Under the pieces are notes generated by a model, which worked only from the letters and a program-made list of their open reading frames with translations, did no database searches and was not told where the DNA came from. A program made the position numbers and the translations under genes. Of a stretch of 36,861 bases of DNA, positions 33,782 to 36,861 are shown in pieces (positions within the stretch are counted from its first letter, which is position 1; every line of letters starts with the position of its first letter). The stretch comes from Opitutia bacterium (GTDB lineage: Bacteria; Verrucomicrobiota; Verrucomicrobiia; Opitutales; Opitutaceae): positions 1 to 36,861 of the forward strand of contig CANFSZ010000023.1 of assembly GCA_947449835.1 (NCBI GenBank), in the 5' to 3' direction.

Positions 33782-34600
33782 TCACGTTACCACCTTTTTA
33801 AGCCGAAAGCGCGCTAAGACCATCGCCGCCAACCGCGCCGCGAGAGGCTTAGACAATTTGGAGACGAAAAACGCCGAGACTTTGTTCTTCCAACCTGGCA
33901 CCACGAGACTGCGCCGCGCTTCGACGGATTGAAGCGTCGCCGTGATCACCTCATCGCACGTCATGCTGAGACTATCCGCGACGCTGCCCTGCTGTAAACC
34001 CGCGCGCCGAAAGAAATCAGTCGCCGTCGGCCCCGGACACAGCGCCAAGGCCCGCACGCCCGTACCGCGCAATTCCTCGTTCAAAGCTAAACTCCAATGC
34101 AGGACAAACGCCTTACTCGCACCGTACGCCGCCATGTACGCGGTCGGCTGAAACGCCGCCGTCGAGGCCACGTTCACGATCACGCCACCGCGCCGCCGCA
34201 ACAGAGGCAACAAAAGCCCCGTCAACTCGACGACCGCCCGCACGTTCACATCGATCATTTCCGTGACGTGCGCGATACTCGGCGCGGGAAAATGTCCGTA
34301 GGCCCCGAAACCACTATTGTTGATCAACAGCATGCGTCCCTCGGGCGCAGCGTGCTCTAAAAACGCCTCCACCTCGGCGGCATTTTTTTTCACCGCATCA
34401 GACTGGGCGAGGTCGCAGGGGAAATGCCGCAGTTTGATCGAGCGCGAATCAAACTGCGGTTCGCGCCGAGATAAGTTGCAAATCACCAAAGCGGGGTTCA
34501 ACGCTAGGCACCGTTCGATGAATGATTTTCCAATACCGGAAGATCCGCCCGTCACAATGACGGCCGTGAAATCCTTCAGTGCTTCGTTTAACGGGGCCAT
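33782..34600 (-). CDS. Short-chain dehydrogenase/reductase
   Basis: This 272-residue protein starts at the ATG at 34600 (MAPLNEALKDFTAVIVTGGS); the longer frame to 34699 is antisense to hpf. SDR motifs are TGGSSGIGKSF (cofactor binding), LLINNSGFG (NNAG-like, here NNSG), VNVASTAAF with the catalytic Ser, and YGASKAF with the Tyr-Lys pair, then LALCPGPTATDF. The C-terminal extension (FFVSKLSKPLAARLAAMVLARFRLKK) is basic and may sit at the membrane, as in DltE-like or long-chain-ketoacyl reductases; substrate unknown. It lies immediately upstream of the RluA-type gene on the same strand. Confidence 0.86.
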   Translation of the reverse strand: MAPLNEALKDFTAVIVTGGSSGIGKSFIERCLALNPALVICNLSRREPQFDSRSIKLRHFPCDLAQSDAVKKNAAEVEAFLEHAAPEGRMLLINNSGFGAYGHFPAPSIAHVTEMIDVNVRAVVELTGLLLPLLRRRGGVIVNVASTAAFQPTAYMAAYGASKAFVLHWSLALNEELRGTGVRALALCPGPTATDFFRRAGLQQGSVADSLSMTCDEVITATLQSVEARRSLVVPGWKNKVSAFFVSKLSKPLAARLAAMVLARFRLKKVVT

Positions 34601-34678
34601 GGGATGGGTAGTTGATTTTGAACTTTTCGACAGCCGACCATACGGCCGACTGCGGTAACCCAAAACATACGCAGAAAC

Positions 34679-35053
34679 ATGAACAGACAAAACCACCACG
34701 AACTAATCGTTTCCGGCATCCATCTTGAGCTGACTCCGTCGCTCAAAACGTTTGTCCGAGAGAAATCGGAACGGTTGTTCAGACACGAGGAGCGCATTGT
34801 GCGTCTCCGCGTCGAGTTAGAATGCGACCCCAAAGAGACCGTTGGCACGCGTTTCAAAGCCAAAGGCCACATCGCCATCCAAGGCCCCGATATGAACGCG
34901 ATGGTCGAATCCGACGAATGCCACAAGGCAGTCTCGCTGTTGATCGATAAACTCGATCGCATGCTCCGCCGTCGCGCTCGGCTATTTAAGGTCAAACGCC
35001 ATAACGATCAAAACTCCCACCTCGAAGAGCTGAAGCTCAATCAAGTAGCTTAG
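34679..35053 (+). CDS. hpf: Ribosome hibernation promoting factor (HPF/YfiA family)
   Basis: This 124-residue protein starts MNRQNHHELIVSGIHLELTPSLKTFVREK. It shows the beta-alpha-beta-beta-beta-alpha HPF fold: the first strand and helix, VRLRVELECDPKETVGTRFKAKGHI, and DMNAMVESDECHKAVSLLIDKLDRMLRRR, then a short basic tail. It binds in the 30S mRNA/tRNA channel and, in long members, a C-terminal domain dimerises ribosomes. This one lacks that C-terminal domain, so it is the short form. It is divergent from the SDR gene (79 bp) and followed by a terminator. Confidence 0.9.
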   Translation: MNRQNHHELIVSGIHLELTPSLKTFVREKSERLFRHEERIVRLRVELECDPKETVGTRFKAKGHIAIQGPDMNAMVESDECHKAVSLLIDKLDRMLRRRARLFKVKRHNDQNSHLEELKLNQVA

Positions 35054-35100
35054 CCGCGAAGACAGGGTGCCGACGAAAAAATCGGCGTCCGACATAAATT

Positions 35101-35140
35101 AAACCGCGCTGCCCGGCCTCTCGGACAACGCGGTTTTTTT
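35101..35140 (+). terminator. Intrinsic terminator of hpf
   Basis: The arms AACCGCG (35101-35107) and CGCGGTT (35128-35134) form a 7-bp stem closed by a loop with minor inner pairing (CCGG..TCGG), followed by eight T. It lies 48 bp past the hpf stop and 29 bp before the end of mpl on the opposite strand. Confidence 0.8.
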
Positions 35141-35168
35141 TGTGCCTATTGAAACAAGCGCCGGGAAA

Positions 35169-36608
35169 TTAAACGCGAGCCGCAGCCGCGTAACCCTGCA
35201 CGATTCCGTCAAACGAACCGTTACTAAAAAAAGCCACGACTCGTGGCGCCGCTGACGGCAATGTTTCCGTTTTCAATAACTCCAACAGCTCGAGATTACT
35301 CGCCGCCGTGCGCGCATGAACTCCTGCCCGCTGGAGATTCAGTACGACCGTTTCGGGATCGAATCGCTCTTCAGCTTTTAATTTATCCGGTCGATTGACC
35401 GCGCCTAAGTAAACTTCGTCAGCGAGGGCCAAGGCTTGCTCGAAGCCGGCCTGCATCGCCTTCGTTCGCGCGGTGTTGCTCCGAGGTTCAAAAACTGCCG
35501 TGAGCCGCGCGCCCGCATAACGCGCCCGGAAAGCATGCAACGTCTCAGCCAACGCCGTCGGGTGATGGCCGAAATCTTCGATCACCGTGAGTTGCGGCGT
35601 ACGCAGTAAAATCTCCTGCCGTCGTTTCACCCCGCGAAAAGAGGCCAACGCATCCAGCGCAAAAGCGGTCGGGTTTTCAGGACAAACCGCGAGCGCCGAG
35701 GCGAGCGCGGCCATCGCGGCGTTTCGCGCGTTATAAATCCCGGACTGCGTCCAACTCACATCCGTCCAATGTTGTCCGCGCCAAAACAGCGAAAACTCAA
35801 CGCCGCTCGCTCCTTCGACAAAATTCTGAACACGCAGATCATTGTGTTCCCCGGTTCCAACCCTCATGACCTGCGTCCAGCCCAAAGATCCCAAAGCCTG
35901 GATATTAACATCATCACCATTTAAGACGACGTAGCCGTTGCGCGGTACAATGCGCGTGAAATGCAAAAAAGTCCGCTGCACGTCCGCTAGATCGCGAAAA
36001 ATGTCCGCATGGTCGAACTCGAGATTGTTAATGACCGCGATATGGGGCGCGTAGTGGATGAATTTGCTCCGCTTGTCGAAAAACGCGCTGTCGTATTCGT
36101 CACCCTCGATCACAAAAGGATCTTTGCTTGAGCCGAGGTGATTCCCCACCGGCGGATCGAGCGGAACTCCACCAATCAGAAAACCCGGATCGCGACCCGC
36201 CGCGCGCAGCAAATAGGCGGTGAGCGCAGTCGTCGTCGTCTTACCGTGCGTGCCCGCGATGACGATATTTTTTCGTCCTTTTAAAACAAAGTCCGCCAAA
36301 AACGCCGGCAATGAAGTAAACGGCAACGCCCTCGTATCGAGCAACCACTCGACCTCCACATTTCCTCGGGACATCGCGTTACCCACCACCACAAGATCCG
36401 GGGCGAGTCGTTCCAAACGCGCCGCCTCGTAGCCCTCGTGTAGCGTGATACCCGCGGCGTGGAGCACGGTGCTCATCGGAGGATAGACGCTGGTATCAGC
36501 TCCAGAAATCTCATGGCCGGCTGCTCGCGCGAGCAGCGCGGCATTCCCCATCGCCGTACCACAGATGCCCATAAAATAAATGCGGAGCGGCTTTGCGGAG
36601 GTGTTCAT
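35169..36608 (-). CDS. mpl: UDP-N-acetylmuramate:L-alanyl-gamma-D-glutamyl-meso-DAP ligase (Mpl)
   Basis: This 479-residue Mur-ligase begins with YFMGICGTAMGNAALLARAAGHEISGADTSVYPPMS, the Mpl/MurC-type Rossmann start; Mpl is favoured over MurC by the VYPPMS segment and the overall length. The ATP site is IAGTHGKTTTTALTAYLL, then EGDEYDSAFFDKRSKF and NNLEFDHADIF (Mg and substrate), and the C-terminal domain with FEPRSNTARTKAMQAGF. It ligates the recycled tripeptide to UDP-MurNAc, a cytoplasmic salvage step for murein of the meso-DAP type. It lies downstream of priA on the same strand, 64 bp apart. Confidence 0.92.
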   Translation of the reverse strand: MNTSAKPLRIYFMGICGTAMGNAALLARAAGHEISGADTSVYPPMSTVLHAAGITLHEGYEAARLERLAPDLVVVGNAMSRGNVEVEWLLDTRALPFTSLPAFLADFVLKGRKNIVIAGTHGKTTTTALTAYLLRAAGRDPGFLIGGVPLDPPVGNHLGSSKDPFVIEGDEYDSAFFDKRSKFIHYAPHIAVINNLEFDHADIFRDLADVQRTFLHFTRIVPRNGYVVLNGDDVNIQALGSLGWTQVMRVGTGEHNDLRVQNFVEGASGVEFSLFWRGQHWTDVSWTQSGIYNARNAAMAALASALAVCPENPTAFALDALASFRGVKRRQEILLRTPQLTVIEDFGHHPTALAETLHAFRARYAGARLTAVFEPRSNTARTKAMQAGFEQALALADEVYLGAVNRPDKLKAEERFDPETVVLNLQRAGVHARTAASNLELLELLKTETLPSAAPRVVAFFSNGSFDGIVQGYAAAARV

Positions 36609-36635
36609 GCGGGGAGCTTCAAACGTACAGAAAAA

Positions 36636-36641
36636 ATTCTA
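36636..36641 (-). promoter_or_regulatory. Possible -10 box (TAGAAT) of mpl
   Basis: On the minus strand CGAATAGAATTTTTT lies 28 bp upstream of the mpl ATG, and 17 bp before it is CGACTC as a poor -35. It may indicate that mpl has its own promoter rather than depending only on priA. Support is weak. Confidence 0.3.
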
Positions 36642-36672
36642 TTCGAAAAGTATCGATTGAGTCGGACCGGGT

Positions 36673-36861
36673 TCACATCAGACTCACGGGGTCCACGTCG
36701 ATGACCTGCGTAATATCATCCGACCACGCAAACTCGGCGCGCAATTTCGTCAGATCACCAATAACCTGAGTCACGCCGCTCACAAAATACCAGAGCTGCC
36801 AACGATACTCGTCTTTGATTTTTTCGATGGGACAAGGCGACGGTCCACGCAACTCGATCCG
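36673..36861 (-). CDS. priA: Primosomal protein N' (PriA), C-terminal 62 residues, cut by the window edge
   Basis: The frame is open from the right edge of the window to the TGA at 36673-36675. It reads RIELRGPSPCPIEKIKDEYR, then WQLWYFVSGV, and ends in ITQVIDVDPVSLM. The pattern GP.P.PxEKIKxxYRWQL and the terminal VIDVDPVSL are hallmarks of the PriA C-terminal domain (usually VVVDVDPxSLL). PriA is the SF2 helicase that restarts replication forks. Only the tail is visible, so nothing can be said about the helicase or zinc motifs. The gene continues beyond 36861. Confidence 0.9.
   Translation of the reverse strand, partial: RIELRGPSPCPIEKIKDEYRWQLWYFVSGVTQVIGDLTKLRAEFAWSDDITQVIDVDPVSLM

Overview
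The window is a gene-dense, fairly GC-rich bacterial chromosome segment that reads like the Opitutaceae side of Verrucomicrobiota. The evidence is a PVC-type small basic protein (25594-25749), a DUF1080 protein, a secreted heparinase II/III-like lyase, GlnS next to GltX, and LPS-type glycosyltransferases and an acyltransferase that imply a Gram-negative envelope. I cannot name a species from sequence alone. I see no prophage, IS element, CRISPR array or rRNA operon; most of the window is core housekeeping.

Layout. 1-336: a short remnant of a metallo-beta-lactamase-fold hydrolase, otherwise non-coding. 337-5439: ankyrin protein, DUF1080 protein and GT61 glycosyltransferase (minus), a DUF6172 gene (plus), an SDR, and an ExbB/ExbD pair. 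5597-7812: leuCD with a visible -10 box and an operator-like dyad. 7813-13285: a P1B-4-type metal ATPase, divergent from a DinG-like helicase, a PP2C phosphatase and a small TPR protein. 13322-18799: minus-strand operon GT9 - serS - tilS - ftsH ending in a good terminator. 18897-22859: a lipid A acyltransferase/heptosyltransferase fusion followed by oppD-oppF. 22896-25113: trmL, thrB, smpB, rpoZ (minus). 25243-30780: cutA, small basic protein, dedA, tRNA-Arg(CCG) on the opposite strand, glnS, heparinase-like lyase. 30790-36861: gltX, a broken M14 peptidase, an RluA-type pseudouridine synthase, an SDR, hpf, mpl and the C-terminus of priA.

How the genes fit together. Translation and RNA maturation dominate (serS, glnS, gltX, tilS, trmL, rluA-like, smpB, hpf, tRNA-Arg). 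Envelope work comes next (two GT9 glycosyltransferases, the acyltransferase fusion, GT61, mpl, dedA, exbBD), then amino-acid synthesis (leuCD, thrB) and protein quality control (ftsH).

The most striking observation is at 32162-33019. A zinc carboxypeptidase (M14) gene is interrupted because 229 bp of its interior (32662-32890) lie in the opposite orientation, between inverted copies of GACTC that sit in an imperfect 11-bp inverted repeat. Flipping the segment in silico restores one uninterrupted frame with the family's conserved core. It is either a recent or phase-variable intragenic inversion, or a chimera made during amplification or assembly; the sequence alone cannot tell which.
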